Origin: Osedax frankpressi | Taxonomy: Eukaryota > Annelida > Polychaeta > Sabellida > Siboglinidae | NCBI GenBank assembly: GCA_964035775.1 | Contig: OZ038313.1 | Coordinates: forward strand, 39,898,084-39,962,083 | Direction of reading: 5' to 3' | DNA: 64,000 nt | In this document: positions 42,401 through 57,200 of the stretch, piece after piece | Numbering within the stretch: position 1 is the first letter of the stretch | How the letters are laid out: each line of letters opens with the position of its first letter | The notes under the pieces: generated by a model | Seen by the model: only the letters and a program-made list of their open reading frames with translations | Database searches by the model: none | What the model was told of the DNA's origin: nothing | Program-made: the position numbers and the translations under genes

Positions 42401-45400
42401 ATCACTTGTAGTTATCACTTGTAGTTATCACTTGTAGTTATCACTTGTAGTTATCACTTGTAGTTATCTCTTGTAGTTATCACTTGTAGTTATCACTTGT
42501 AGTTATCACTTGTAGTTATCACTTGTAGTTATCACTTGTAGTTATAACTTGTAGTTATCTCATGTAGTTATCACATGTAGTTATCACTTTTAGTTATCAC
42601 TTGTAGTTATCTCATGTAATTATCACTTGTAGTTATTACTTGTAGTTATCACTTGTAGTTATCATTTGTAGTTATCACTTGTATTTATCACATGTAGTTA
42701 TCACTTGTAGTTCTCATTTGTAGTTTTCACTTGTAGTTATCTCTTGTAGTTATCACTTGTAGTTATCACTTGTAGTTATCTCATGTAGTTATCACTTGTA
42801 GTTATCACTTGTAGTTATCACTTGTAGTTATCACTTGTAGTTATCACTTGTAGCTATCACTTGTACTTATCACTTGTAGTTATTATTTGTAGTTATTACT
42901 TGTAGTTATCACTTGTAGTTATCACTTGTAGTTATCACTTGTAGTTATCACTTGTAGTTATTATTTGTAGATATATCTTGTAGTTATCACTTGTAGTTAT
43001 CTCATGTAGTTATTACTTGTAGTTATAACTTGTAGTTATCACTTGTAGTTATCTCATGTAGTTATCACTTGTAGATATTATTTGTAGTTATCTCATGTAG
43101 TTATCACTTGTAGTTATCACTTGTAGTTATCACTTGTAGTTATCACTTGTAGTTATCACTTGTAGTTATCACTTGTAGTTATCACTTGTAGTTATCACTT
43201 GTAGTTATCACTTGTAGTTATCACTTGTAGTTATCACTTGTAGTTATCACTTGTAGTTATCACTTGTAGTTATCACTTGTAGTTATCACTTGTAGTTATC
43301 ACTTGTAGTTATCACTTGTAGTTATCACTTGTAGTTATCACTTGTAGTTATCACTTGTAGTTATCACTTGTAGTTATCACTTGTAGCTATCACTTGTACT
43401 TATCACTTGTAGTTATTATTTGTAGTTATTACTTGTAGTTATCACTTGTAGTTATCACTTGTAGTTATCACTTGTAGTTATCACTTGTAGTTATTATTTG
43501 TAGATATATCTTGTAGTTATCACTTGTAGTTATCTCATGTAGTTATTACTTGTAGTTATAACTTGTAGTTATCACATGTAGTTATCTCATGTAGTTATTA
43601 CTTGTAGTTATCTCATGTAGTTATTACTTGTAGTTATCACTTGTAGTTATCACTTGTAGTTATCACTTGTAGTTATCACTTGTAGTTATCACTTGTAGTT
43701 ATCACTTGTAGTTATCACTTGTAGTTATCACTTGTAGTTATCACTTGTAGTTATCACTTGTAGTTATCACTTGTAGTTATCACTTGTAGTTATCACTTGT
43801 AGATATTATTTGTAGTTATCTCATGTAGTTATCACTTTTAGTTATCACTTGTAGTTATCTCATGTAATTATCACTTGTAGTTATTACTTGTAGTTATCAC
43901 TTGTAGTTATCATTTGTAGTTATCACTTGTATTTATCACATGTAGTTATCACTTGTAGTTCTCATTTGTAGTTTTCACTTGTAGTTATCTCTTGTAGTTA
44001 TCACTTGTAGTTATCACTTGTAGTTATCTCATGTAGTTATCACTTGTAGTTATCACTTGTAGTTATCACTTGTAGTTATCACTTGTAGTTATCACTTGTA
44101 GCTATCACTTGTAGTTATCACATGTAGTTATCACTTGTATATATCATTTGTAGTTATCAATTGTAGTTATTACTTGTAGTTATCTCATGTAGTTATTACT
44201 TGTAGTTATCTCATGTAGTTATTACTTGTAGTTATCACATGTAGTTATATCATGTAGTTATCAATTGTAGTTATCACTTGTAGTTATCACTTGTAGTTAT
44301 CACTTGTAGCTATCACTTGTAGTTATCACTTGTAGTTATCAATTATAGTTATCACTTGTAGTTATCACTTGTAGTTATCACTTGTAGCTATCACTTGTAG
44401 TTATCACTTGTAGTTATTATTTGTATTTATTACTTGTAGTTATCACTTGTAGTTATCACTTGTAGTTATCACTTGTAGTTATCACTTGTAGTTATGATTT
44501 GTAGTTATATCTTGTAGTTATCACTTGTAGTTATCTCATGTAGTTATTACTTGTAGTTCTCATTTGTAGTTTTCACTTGTAGTTATCTCTTGTAGTTATC
44601 ACTTGTAGTTATCACTTGTAGTTATCTCATGTAGTTATTATTTGTAGTTATCATTTGTAGTTATTACTTGTAGTTATTACTTGCAGTTATCACTTGTAGT
44701 TATCACTTGTAGTTATCACTTGTAGTTATCACTTGTAGTTATCACTTGTAGTTTTCACTTGTAGTTATCACTTGTAGTTATCACTTGTAGTTATCACTTG
44801 TAGTTATCACTTGTAGTTATCACTTGTAGTTATCACTTGTAGTTATCACTTGTAGTTATCACTTGTAGTTATCACTTGTAGTTATCACTTGTAGTTATCA
44901 CTTGTAGTTATCACTTGTAGTTATCACTTGTAGTTATCACTTGTAGTTATCACTTGTAGTTATCACTTGTAGTTATCACTTGTAGTTATCACTTGTAGTT
45001 ATCACTTGTAGTTATCACTTGTAGTTATCACTTGTAGTTATCACTTGTAGTTATCACTTGTAGATATTATTTGTAGTTATCTCATGTAGTTATCATTTGT
45101 AGTTATCACTTGTAGTTATCACTTGTAGTTATCACTTGTAGTTATCACTTGTAGTTATCACTTGTAGTTATCACTTGTAGTTATCACTTGTAGTTATCAC
45201 TTGTAGTTATCACTTGTAGTTATCTCTTGTAGTTATCACTTGTAGCTATCACTTGTAGCTATCACTTGTAGTTATCACTTGTAGTTATTATTTGTAGTTA
45301 TTACTTGTAGTTATCACTTGTAGTTATCACTTGTAGTTATCACTTGTAGTTATCACTTGTAGTTATCAATTGTAGTTATCACTTGTAGTTATCACTTGTA

Positions 45401-47600
45401 GTTATCACTTGTAGTTATCACTTGTAGTTATCACTTGTAGTTATCACTTGTAGGTATCACTTGTAGTTATCACTTGTAGTTATCACTTGTAGTTATCACT
45501 TGTAGTTATCACTTGTAGTTATCACTTGTAGTTATCACTTATAGTTATCACTTGTAGTTATCACTTGTAGTTATCACTTGTAGTTATCACTTGTAGTTAT
45601 CACTTGTAGTTATCACTTGTAGTTATCACTTGTAGTTATTATTTGTAGTTATCTCTTGTAGTTATCACTTGTAGTTATCACTTGTAGTTATATCTTGTAG
45701 TTATCACTTGTAGTTATCACTTGTAGTTATCACTTGTAGTTATCATTTGTAGTTATCACTTGTAGTTATCAATTGTAGTTATCACTTGTAGTTATCACTT
45801 GTAGTTATCACTTGTAGCTATCACTTGTAGTTATCACTTGTAGTTATCAATTGTAGTTATCACTTGTAGTTATCACTTGTAGTTATCACTTGTAGCTATC
45901 ACTTGTAGTTATCACTTGTAGTTATTATTTGTAGTTATTACTTGTAGTTATCAGTTGTAGTTATCACTTGTAGTTATCACTTGTAGTTATCACTTGTAGT
46001 TATGATTTGTAGTTATCTCTTGTAGTTATCACTTGTAGTTATCTCATGTAGTTATTACTTGTAGTTCTCATTTGTAGTTTTCACTTGTAGTTATCTCTTG
46101 TAGTTATCACTTGTAGTTATCACTTGTAGTTATCTCATGTAGTTATTATTTGTAATTATCATTTGTAGTTATTACTTGTAGTTATTACTTGCAGTTATCA
46201 CTTGCAGTTATCACTTGTAGTTATCACTTGTAGTTATCACTTGTAGTTATCACTTGTAGTTATCACTTGTAGTTATCACTTGTAGTTATCACTTGTAGTT
46301 ATCACTTGTAGTTATCACTTGTAGTTATCTCTTGTAGTTATCACTTGTAGCTATCACTTGTAGCTATCACTTGTAGTTATCACTTGTAGTTATTATTTGT
46401 AGTTATTACTTGTAGTTATCACTTGTAGTTATCACTTGTAGTTATCACTTGTAGTTATCACTTGTAGTTATCACTTGTAGTTATCACTTGTAGTTATCAC
46501 TTGTAGTTATCACTTGTAGTTATCACTTGTAGTTATCACTTGTAGTTATCACTTGTAGTTATCACTTGTAGTTATCACTTGTAGTTATTACTTGTAGTTA
46601 TCACTTGTAGTTATTATTTGTAGTTATCTCATGTAGTTATCACTTGTAGTTATCACTTGTAGTTATCACTTGTAGTTATCACTTGTAGTTATCACTTGTA
46701 GTTATCACTTGTAGATATCTCTTGTAATTATCACTTGTAGCTATCACTTGTAGTTATCACTTGTAGTTATCAATTGTAGTTATCACTTGTAGTTATCACT
46801 TGTAGTTATCACTTGTAGCTATCACTTGTAGTTATCACTTGTAGTTATTATTTGTAGTTATTACTTGTAGTTATTACTTGCAGTTATCACTTGTAGTTAT
46901 CACTTGTAGTTATCACTTGTAGTTATCACTTGTAGTTATCACTTGTAGTTATCTCTTGTAGTTATCACTTGTAGTTATCTCTTGTAGTTATCACTTGTAG
47001 TTATCACTTGTAGTTATCACTTGTAGTTATCACTTGTAGTTATAACTTGTAGTTATCTCATGTAGTTATCACATGTAGTTATCACTTTTAGTTATCACTT
47101 GTAGTTATCTCATGTAATTATCACTTGTAGTTATTACTTGTAGTTATCACTTGTAGTTATCATTTGTAGTTATCACTTGTATTTATCACATGTAGTTATC
47201 ACTTGTAGTTCTCATTTGTAGTTTTCACTTGTAGTTATCTCTTGTAGTTATCACTTGTAGTTATCACTTGTAGTTATCTCATGTAGTTATCACTTGTAGT
47301 TATCACTTGTAGTTATCACTTGTAGTTATCACTTGTAGTTATCACTTGTAGCTATCACTTGTACTTATCACTTGTAGTTATTATTTGTAGTTATTACTTG
47401 TAGTTATCACTTGTAGTTATCACTTGTAGTTATCACTTGTAGTTATCACTTGTAGTTATTATTTGTAGATATATCTTGTAGTTATCACTTGTAGTTATCT
47501 CATGTAGTTATTACTTGTAGTTATAACTTGTAGTTATCACATGTAGTTATCTCATGTAGTTATTACTTGTAGTTATCTCATGTAGTTATCACTTGTAGAT
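33500..47600. repeat. Three copies of a 2.5 to 3 kb sub-block
   Basis: The marker trio at 33532, 35053, 36197 recurs at 40019, 41579, 42710 and again at 44556, 46064, 47208. The offsets are 6487, 6526, 6513 and then 4537, 4485, 4498, all multiples of 13. The block is thus nested within the 11-kb repeat, with whole units gained or lost between copies. Confidence 0.8.
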
Positions 47601-50600
47601 ATTATTTGTAGTTATCTCATGTAGTTATCACTTGTAGTTATCACTTGTAGTTATCACTTGTAGTTATCACTTGTAGTTATCACTTGTAGTTATCACTTGT
47701 AGTTATCACTTGTAGTTATCACTTGTAGTTATCACTTGTAGTTATCACTTGTAGTTATCACTTGTAGTTATCACTTGTAGTTATCACTTGTAGTTATCAC
47801 TTGTAGTTATCACTTGTAGTTATCACTTGTAGTTATCTCTTGTAGTTATCACTTGTAGCTATCACTTGTAGCTATCACTTGTAGTTATCACTTGTAGTTA
47901 TTATTTGTAGTTATTACTTGTAGTTATCACTTGTAGTTATCACTTGTAGTTATCACTTGTAGTTATCACTTGTAGTTATCAATTGTAGTTATCACTTGTA
48001 GTTATTATTTGTATTTATTACTTGTAGTTATCACTTGTAGTTATCACTTGTAGTTATCACTTGTAGTTATCACTTGTAGTTATGATTTGTAGTTATCTCT
48101 TGTAGTTATCACTTGTAGTTATCTCATGTAGTTATTACTTGTAGTTCTCATTTGTAGTTTTCACTTGTAGTTATCTCTTGTAGTTATCACTTGTAGTTAT
48201 CACTTGTAGTTATCTCATGTAGTTATTATTTGTAGTTATCATTTGTAGTTATTACTTGTAGTTATTACTTGCAGTTATCACTTGTAGTTATCACTTGTAG
48301 TTATCACTTGTAGTTATCACTTGTAGTTTTCACTTGTAGTTATCACTTGTAGTTATCACTTGTAGTTATCACTTGTAGTTATCACTTGTAGTTATCACTT
48401 GTAGTTATCACTTGTAGTTATCACTTGTAGTTATCACTTGTAGTTATCACTTGTAGTTATCACTTGTAGTTATCACTTGTAGTTATCACTTGTAGTTATC
48501 ACTTGTAGTTATCACTTGTAGTTATCACTTGTAGTTATCACTTGTAGTTATCACTTGTAGTTATCACTTGTAGTTATCACTTGTAGTTATCACTTGTAGA
48601 TATTATTTGTAGTTATCTCATGTAGTTATCACTTGTAGTTATCACTTGTAGTTATCACTTGTAGTTATCACTTGTAGTTATCACTTGTAGTTATCACTTG
48701 TAGTTATCACTTGTAGTTATCACTTGTAGTTATCACTTGTAGTTATCACTTGTAGTTATCACTTGTAGTTATCTCTTGTAGTTATCACTTGTAGCTATCA
48801 CTTGTAGTTATCACTTGTAGTTATCAATTGTAGTTATCACTTGTAGTTATCACTTGTAGTTATCACTTGTAGCTATCACTTGTAGTTATCACTTGTAGTT
48901 ATTATTTGTAGTTATTACTTGTAGTTATCACTTGTAGTTATCACTTGTAGTTATCACTTGTAGTTATCACTTGTAGTTATCACTTGTAGTTATCACTTGT
49001 AGTTATCACTTGTAGTTATCACTTGTAGTTATCACTTGTAGTTATCACTTGTAGTTATCACTTGTAGTTATCACTTGTAGTTATCACTTGTAGTTATCAC
49101 TTATAGTTATCACTTGTAGTTATCACTTGTAGTTATCACTTGTAGTTATCACTTGTAGTTATCACTTGTAGTTATCACTTGTAGTTATCACTTGTAGTTA
49201 TTATTTGTAGTTATCTCTTGTAGTTATCACTTGTAGTTATCACTTGTAGTTATCTCTTGTAGTTATCACTTGTAGTTATCACTTGTAGTTATCACTTGTA
49301 GTTATCATTTGTAGTTATCACTTGTAGTTATCAATTGTAGTTATCACTTGTAGTTATCACTTGTAGTTATCACTTGTAGCTATCACTTGTAGTTATCACT
49401 TGTAGTTATCAATTGTAGTTATCACTTGTAGTTAACACTTGTAGTTATCACTTGTAGCTATCACTTGTAGTTATCACTTGTAGTTATTATTTGTAGTTAT
49501 TACTTGTAGTTATCAGTTGTAGTTATCACTTGTAGTTATCACTTGTAGTTATCACTTGTAGTTATGATTTGTAGTTATCTCTTGTAGTTATCACTTGTAG
49601 TTATCTCATGTAGTTATTACTTGTAGTTCTCATTTGTAGTTTTCACTTGTAGTTATCTCTTGTAGTTATCACTTGTAGTTATCACTTGTAGTTATCTCAT
49701 GTAGTTATTATTTGTAATTATCATTTGTAGTTATTACTTGTAGTTATTACTTGCAGTTATCACTTGCAGTTATCACTTGTAGTTATCACTTGTAGTTATC
49801 ACTTGTAGTTATCACTTGTAGTTATCACTTGTAGTTATCACTTGTAGTTATCACTTGTAGTTATCACTTGTAGTTATCTCTTGTAGTTATCACTTGTAGT
49901 TATCACTTGTAGTTATCACTTGTAGTTATCATTTGTAGTTATCACTTGTAGTTATCAATTGTAGTTATCACTTGTAGTTATCACTTGTAGTTATCTCATG
50001 TAGTTATTACTTGTAGTTATAACTTGTAGTTATCACATGTAGTTATCTCATGTAATTATCACTTGTAGTTATTACTTGTAGTTATCACTTGTAGTTATCA
50101 TTTGTAGTTATCACTTGTATTTATCACATGTAGTTATCACTTGTAGTTATCACTTGTAGTTATCACATGTAGTTATCACTTGTAGTTATCACTTGTAGTT
50201 ATCAATTGTAGTTATCACTTGTAGTTATCACTTGTAGTTATCACTTGTAGCTATCACTTGTATTTATCACTTGTAGTTATCAATTGTAGTTATCACTTGT
50301 AGTTATCACTTGTAGTTATCACTTGTAGCTATCACTTGTACTTATCACTTGTAGTTATTATTTGTAGTTATTACTTGTAGTTATCACTTGTAGTTATCAC
50401 TTGTAGTTATCACTTGTAGTTATCACTTGTAGTTATTATTTGTAGATATATCTTATAGTTATCACTTGTAGTTATCTCATGTAGTTATTACTTGTAGTTA
50501 TAACTTGTAGTTATCACATGTAGTTATCTCATGTAGTTATTACTTGTAGTTATCTCATGTAGTTATTACTTGTAGTTATTACTTGTAGTTATCACATGTA

Positions 50601-51500
50601 GTTATCACTTGTATATATCATTTGTAGTTATCAATTGTAGTTATTACTTGTAGTTATCTCATGTAGTTATTACTTGTAGTTATCTCATGTAGTTATTACT
50701 TGTAGTTATCACATGTAGTTATATCATGTAGTTATCAATTGTAGTTATCACTTGTAGTTATCACTTGTAGTTATCACTTGTAGCTATCACTTGTAGTTAT
50801 CACTTGTAGTTATCAATTATAGTTATCACTTGTAGTTATCACTTGTAGTTATCACTTGTAGCTATCACTTGTAGTTATCACTTGTAGTTATTATTTGTAT
50901 TTATTGCTTGTAGTTATCACTTGTAGTTATCACTTGTAGTTATCACTTGTAGTTATCACTTGTAGTTATGATTTGTAGTTATCTCTTGTAGTTATCACTT
51001 GTAGTTATCTCATGTAGTTATTACTTGTAGTTCTCATTTGTAGTTTTCACTTGTAGTTATCTCTTGTAGTTATCACTTGTAGTTATCACTTGTAGTTATC
51101 TCATGTAGTTATTATTTGTAGTTATCATTTGTAGTTATTACTTGTAGTTATTACTTGCAGTTATCACTTGTAGTTATCACTTGTAGTTATCACTTGTAGT
51201 TTTCACTTTTAGTTATCACTTGTAGTTATCACTTGTAGTTATCACTTGTAGTTATCACTTGTAGTTATCACTTGTAGTTATCACTTGTAGTTATCACTTG
51301 TAGTTATCACTTGTAGTTATCACTTGTAGTTATCACTTGTAGTTATCACTTGTAGTTATCACTTGTAGTTATCACTTGTAGTTATCACTTGTAGTTATCA
51401 CTTGTAGTTATCACTTGTAGTTATCACTTGTAGTTATCACTTGTAGTTATCACTTGTAGTTATCACTTGTAGATATTATTTGTAGTTATCTCATGTAGTT
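33500..51500. repeat. 11,011-base higher-order repeat
   Basis: The marker gttctcattt recurs at 35053, 36197, 37133, 38615 and 40019, and again at 46064, 47208, 48144, 49626 and 51030. Each pair is exactly 11,011 bases (847 x 13) apart. The pair 33532/44556 is 11,024 apart, one unit more. So about 7 kb of satellite (33.5..40.5 kb) is duplicated at 44.5..51.5 kb, including minor variants such as cagttgtag, atgatttg and ttgcagttatcacttgcag in the same order. Confidence 0.88.
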
Positions 51501-54250
51501 ATCACTTGTAGTTATCACTTGTAGTTATCACTTGTAGTTATCACTTGTAGTTATCACTTGTAGTTATCACTTGTAGTTATCACTTGTAGTTATCACTTGT
51601 AGTTATCACTTGTAGTTATCACTTGTAGTTATCACTTGTAGTTATCTCTTGTAGTTATCACTTGTAGCTATCACTTGTAGTTATCACTTGTAGTTATCAA
51701 TTGTAGTTATCACTTGTAGTTATCACTTGTAGTTATCACTTGTAGCTATCACTTGTAGTTATCACTTGTAGTTATTATTTGTAGTTATTACTTGTAGTTA
51801 TCACTTGTAGTTATCACTTGTAGTTATCACTTGTAGTTATCACTTGTAGTTATCACTTGTAGTTATCAATTGTAGTTATCACTTGTAGTTATCACTTGTA
51901 GTTATCACTTGTAGTTATCACTTGTAGTTATCACTTGTAGTTATTATTTGTAGTTATCTCATGTAGTTATCACTTGTAGTTATCACTTGTAGTTATCACT
52001 TGTAGTTATCACTTGTAGTTATCACTTGTAGTTATCACTTGTAGTTATCACTTGTAGTTATTATTTGTAGTTATCTCTTGTAGTTATCACTTGTAGTTAT
52101 CACTTGTAGTTATCTCTTGTAGTTATCACTTGTAGTTATCACTTGTAGTTATCACTTGTAGTTATCACTTGTAGTTATCACTTGTAGCTATCACTTGTAG
52201 TTATCACTTGTAGTTATTATTTGTAGTTATTACTTGTAGTTATCAGTTGTAGTTATCACTTGTAGTTATCACTTGTAGTTATCACTTGTAGTTATGATTT
52301 GTAGTTATCTCTTGTAGTTATCACTTGTAGTTATCTCATGTAGTTATTACTTGTAGTTCTCATTTGTAGTTTTCACTTGTAGTTATCTCTTGTAGTTATC
52401 ACTTGTAGTTATCACTTGTAGTTATCTCATGTAGTTATTATTTGTAATTATCATTTGTAGTTATTACTTGTAGTTATTACTTGCAGTTATCACTTGCAGT
52501 TATCACTTGTAGTTATCACTTGTAGTTATCACTTGTAGTTATCACTTGTAGTTATCACTTGTAGTTATCACTTGTAGTTATCACTTGTAGTTATCACTTG
52601 TAGTTATCACTTGTAGTTATCTCTTGTAGTTATCACTTGTAGTTATCACTTGTAGTTATCACTTGTAGTTATCATTTGTAGTTATCACTTGTAGTTATCA
52701 ATTGTAGTTATCACTTGTAGTTATCACTTGTAGTTATCTCATGTAGTTATTACTTGTAGTTATAACTTGTAGTTATCACATGTAGTTATCTCATGTAATT
52801 ATCACTTGTAGTTATTACTTGTAGTTATCACTTGTAGTTATCATTTGTAGTTATCACTTGTATTTATCACATGTAGTTATCACTTGTAGTTATCACTTGT
52901 AGTTATCACATGTAGTTATCACTTGTAGTTATCACTTGTAGTTATCAATTGTAGTTATCACTTGTAGTTATCACTTGTAGTTATCACTTGTAGCTATCAC
53001 TTGTATTTATCACTTGTAGTTATCAATTGTAGTTATCACTTGTAGTTATCACTTGTAGTTATCACTTGTAGCTATCACTTGTACTTATCACTTGTAGTTA
53101 TTATTTGTAGTTATTACTTGTAGTTATCACTTGTAGTTATCACTTGTAGTTATCACTTGTAGTTATCACTTGTAGTTATTATTTGTAGATATATCTTGTA
53201 GTTATCACTTGTAGTTATCTCATGTAGTTATTACTTGTAGTTATAACTTGTAGTTATCACATGTAGTTATCTCATGTAGTTATTACTTGTAGTTATCTCA
53301 TGTAGTTATTACTTGTAGTTATTACTTGTAGTTATCACATGTAGTTATCACTTGTATATATCATTTGTAGTTATCAATTGTAGTTATTACTTGTAGTTAT
53401 CTCATGTAGTTATTACTTGTAGTTATCTCATGTAGTTATTACTTGTAGTTATCACATGTAGTTATATCATGTAGTTATCAATTGTAGTTATCACTTGTAG
53501 TTATCACTTGTAGTTATCACTTGTAGCTATCACTTGTAGTTATCACTTGTAGTTATCAATTATAGTTATCACTTGTAGTTATCACTTGTAGTTATCACTT
53601 GTAGCTATCACTTGTAGTTATCACTTGTAGTTATTATTTGTATTTATTACTTGTAGTTATCACTTGTAGTTATCACTTGTAGTTATCACTTGTAGTTATC
53701 ACTTGTAGTTATGATTTGTAGTTATCTCTTGTAGTTATCACTTGTAGTTATCTCATGTAGTTATTACTTGTAGTTCTCATTTGTAGTTTTCACTTGTAGT
53801 TATCTCTTGTAGTTATCACTTGTAGTTATCACTTGTAGTTATCTCATGTAGTTATTATTTGTAGTTATCATTTGTAGTTATTACTTGTAGTTATTACTTG
53901 CAGTTATCACTTGTAGTTATCACTTGTAGTTATCACTTGTAGTTTTCACTTTTAGTTATCACTTGTAGTTATCACTTGTAGTTATCACTTGTAGTTATCA
54001 CTTGTAGTTATCACTTGTAGTTATCACTTGTAGTTATCACTTGTAGTTATCACTTGTAGTTATCACTTGTAGTTATCACTTGTAGTTATCACTTGTAGTT
54101 ATCACTTGTAGTTATCACTTGTAGTTATCACTTGTAGTTATCACTTGTAGTTATCACTTGTAGTTATCACTTGTAGTTATCACTTGTAGTTATCACTTGT
54201 AGATATTATTTGTAGTTATCTCATGTAGTTATCACTTGTAGTTATCACTT
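49600..54250. repeat. 2,743-base local duplication
   Basis: Markers at 49626 and 51030 recur at 52356 and 53773 (offsets 2730 and 2743). The rare double variant gtttcactttta at 51199 recurs at 53942, again 2,743 bases (211 x 13) away, and is not seen in the older copies near 37.3 and 48.3 kb, so this duplication is younger than the 11-kb one. Confidence 0.85.
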
Positions 54251-57200
54251 GTAGTTATCACTTGTAGTTATCACTTGTAGTTATCACTTGTAGTTATCAC
54301 TTGTAGTTATCACTTGTAGTTATCACTTGTAGTTATCACTTGTAGTTATCTCTTGTAGTTATCACTTGTAGCTATCACTTGTAGTTATCACTTGTAGTTA
54401 TCAATTGTAGTTATCACTTGTAGTTATCACTTGTAGTTATCACTTGTAGCTATCACTTGTAGTTATCACTTGTAGTTATTATTTGTAGTTATTACTTGTA
54501 GTTATCACTTGTAGTTATCACTTGTAGTTATCACTTGTAGTTATCACTTGTAGTTATCACTTGTAGTTATCAATTGTAGTTATCACTTGTAGTTATCACT
54601 TGTAGTTATCACTTGTAGTTATCACTTGTAGTTATCACTTGTAGTTATTATTTGTAGTTATCTCATGTAGTTATCACTTGTAGTTATCACTTGTAGTTAT
54701 CACTTGTAGTTATCACTTGTAGTTATCACTTGTAGTTATCACTTGTAGTTATCACTTGTAGTTATCACTTGTAGTTATCACTTGTAGTTATCACTTGTAG
54801 TTATCACTTGTAGTTATCACTTGTAGTTATCACTTGTAGTTATCACTTGTAGTTATCACTTGTAGTTATCACTTGTAGTTATCACTTGTAGTTATCACTT
54901 GTAGTTATCACTTGTAGTTATCACTTGTAGTTATCACTTGTAGTTATCACTTGTAGTTATCACTTGTAGTTATCACTTGTAGTTATCACTTGTAGTTATC
55001 ACTTGTAGTTATCACTTGTAGTTATCACTTGTAGTTATCACTTGTAGTTATCACTTGTAGTTATCACTTGTAGTTATCACTTGTAGTTATCACTTGTAGT
55101 TTTCACTTGTAGTTATTTGATGTAGTTTCACTTGTAGTTATCACTTGTAGTTATCACTTGTAGTTATCACTTGTAGTTATCACTTGTAGTTATCACTTGT
55201 AGTTATCACTTGTAGTTATCACTTGTAGTTATCACTTGTAGTTATCACTTGTAGTTATCACTTGTAGTTATCACTTGTAGTTATCACTTGTAGTTATCAC
55301 TTGTAGTTATCACTTATAGTTATCACTTGTAGTTATCACTTGTAGTTATCACTTGTAGTTATCACTTGTAGTTATCACTTGTAGTTATCACTTGTAGTTA
55401 TTATTTGTAGTTATCTCTTGTAGTTATCACTTGTAGTTATCACTTGTAGTTATCTCTTGTAGTTATCACTTGTAGTTATCACTTGTAGTTATCACTTGTA
55501 GTTATCATTTGTAGTTATCACTTGTAGTTATCAATTGTAGTTATCACTTGTAGTTATCACTTGTAGTTATCACTTGTAGCTATCACTTGTAGTTATCACT
55601 TGTAGTTATCAATTGTAGTTATCACTTGTAGTTATCACTTGTAGTTATCACTTGTAGCTATCACTTGTAGTTATCACTTGTAGTTATTATTTGTAGTTAT
55701 TACTTGTAGTTATCACTTGTAGTTATCACTTGTAGTTATCACTTGTAGTTATCACTTGTAGTTATGATTTGTAGTTATCTCTTGTAGTTATCACTTGTAG
55801 TTATCTCATGTAGTTATTACTTGTAGTTCTCATTTGTAGTTTTCACTTGTAGTTATCTCTTGTAGTTATCACTTGTAATTATCACTTGTAGTTATCTCAT
55901 GTAGTTATTATTTGTAATTATCATTTGTAGTTATTACTTGTAGTTATTACTTGCAGTTATCACTTGCAGTTATCACTTGTAGTTATCACTTGTAGTTATC
56001 ACTTGTAGTTATCACTTGTAGTTTTCACTTGTAGTTATCACTTGTAGTTATCACTTGTAGTTATCACTTGTAGTTATCACTTGTAGATATCACTTGTAGT
56101 TATCACTTGTAGTTATCACTTGTAGTTATCACTTGTAGTTATCACTTGTAGTTATCACTTGTAGTTATCACTTGTAGTTATCACTTGTAGTTATCACTTG
56201 TAGTTATCACTTGTAGTTATTATTTGTAGTTATCTCATGTAGTTATCACTTGTAGTTATCACTTGTAGTTATCACTTGTAGTTATCACTTGTAGTTATCA
56301 CTTTTAGTTATCACTTGTAGATATCTCTTGTAATTATCACTTGTAGCTATCACTTGTAGTTATCACTTGTAGTTATCAATTGTAGTTATCACTTGTAGTT
56401 ATCACTTGTAGTTATCAATTGTAGCTATCACTTGTAGTTATCACTTGTAGTTATTATTTGTAGTTATTACTTGTAGTTATCACTTGTAGTTATCACTTGT
56501 AGTTATCACTTGTAGTTATCACTTGTAGTTATTATTTGTAGTTATCTCTTGTAGTTATCACTTGTAGTTATCTCATGTAGTTATTACTTGTAGTTCTCAT
56601 TTGTAGTTTTCACTTGTAGTTATATCTTGTAGTTATCACTTGTAGTTATCACTTGTAGTTATCTCATGTAGTTATTACTTGTAGTTATCATTTGTAGTTA
56701 TTACTTGTAGTTATTACTTGCAGTTATCACTTGTAGTTATCACTTGTAGTTATCACCTGTAGTTATCACTTGTAGTTATTACTTGTAGTTATCACTTGTA
56801 GTTATCACTTGTAGTTATCACTTGTATTTATCACATGTAGTTATCACTTGTAGTTCTCATTTGTAGTTTTCACTTGTAGTTATCTCTTGTAGTTATCACT
56901 TGTAGTTATCACTTGTAGTTATCTCATGTAGTTATTACTTGTAGTTATCATTTGTAGTTATTACTTGTAGTTATTACTTGCAGTTATCACTTGTAGTTAT
57001 CACTTGTAGTTATCACTTTTAGTTATCACTTGTAGTTATCTCATGTAATTATCACTTGTAGTTATTACTTGTAGTTATCACTTGTAGTTATCATTTGTTG
57101 TTATCACTTGTAGTTATCACTTGTAGTTATCACATATAGTTATCACTTGTAGTTATCACTTGTAGTTATCACATGTAGTTATCACTTGTAGTTATCACGT

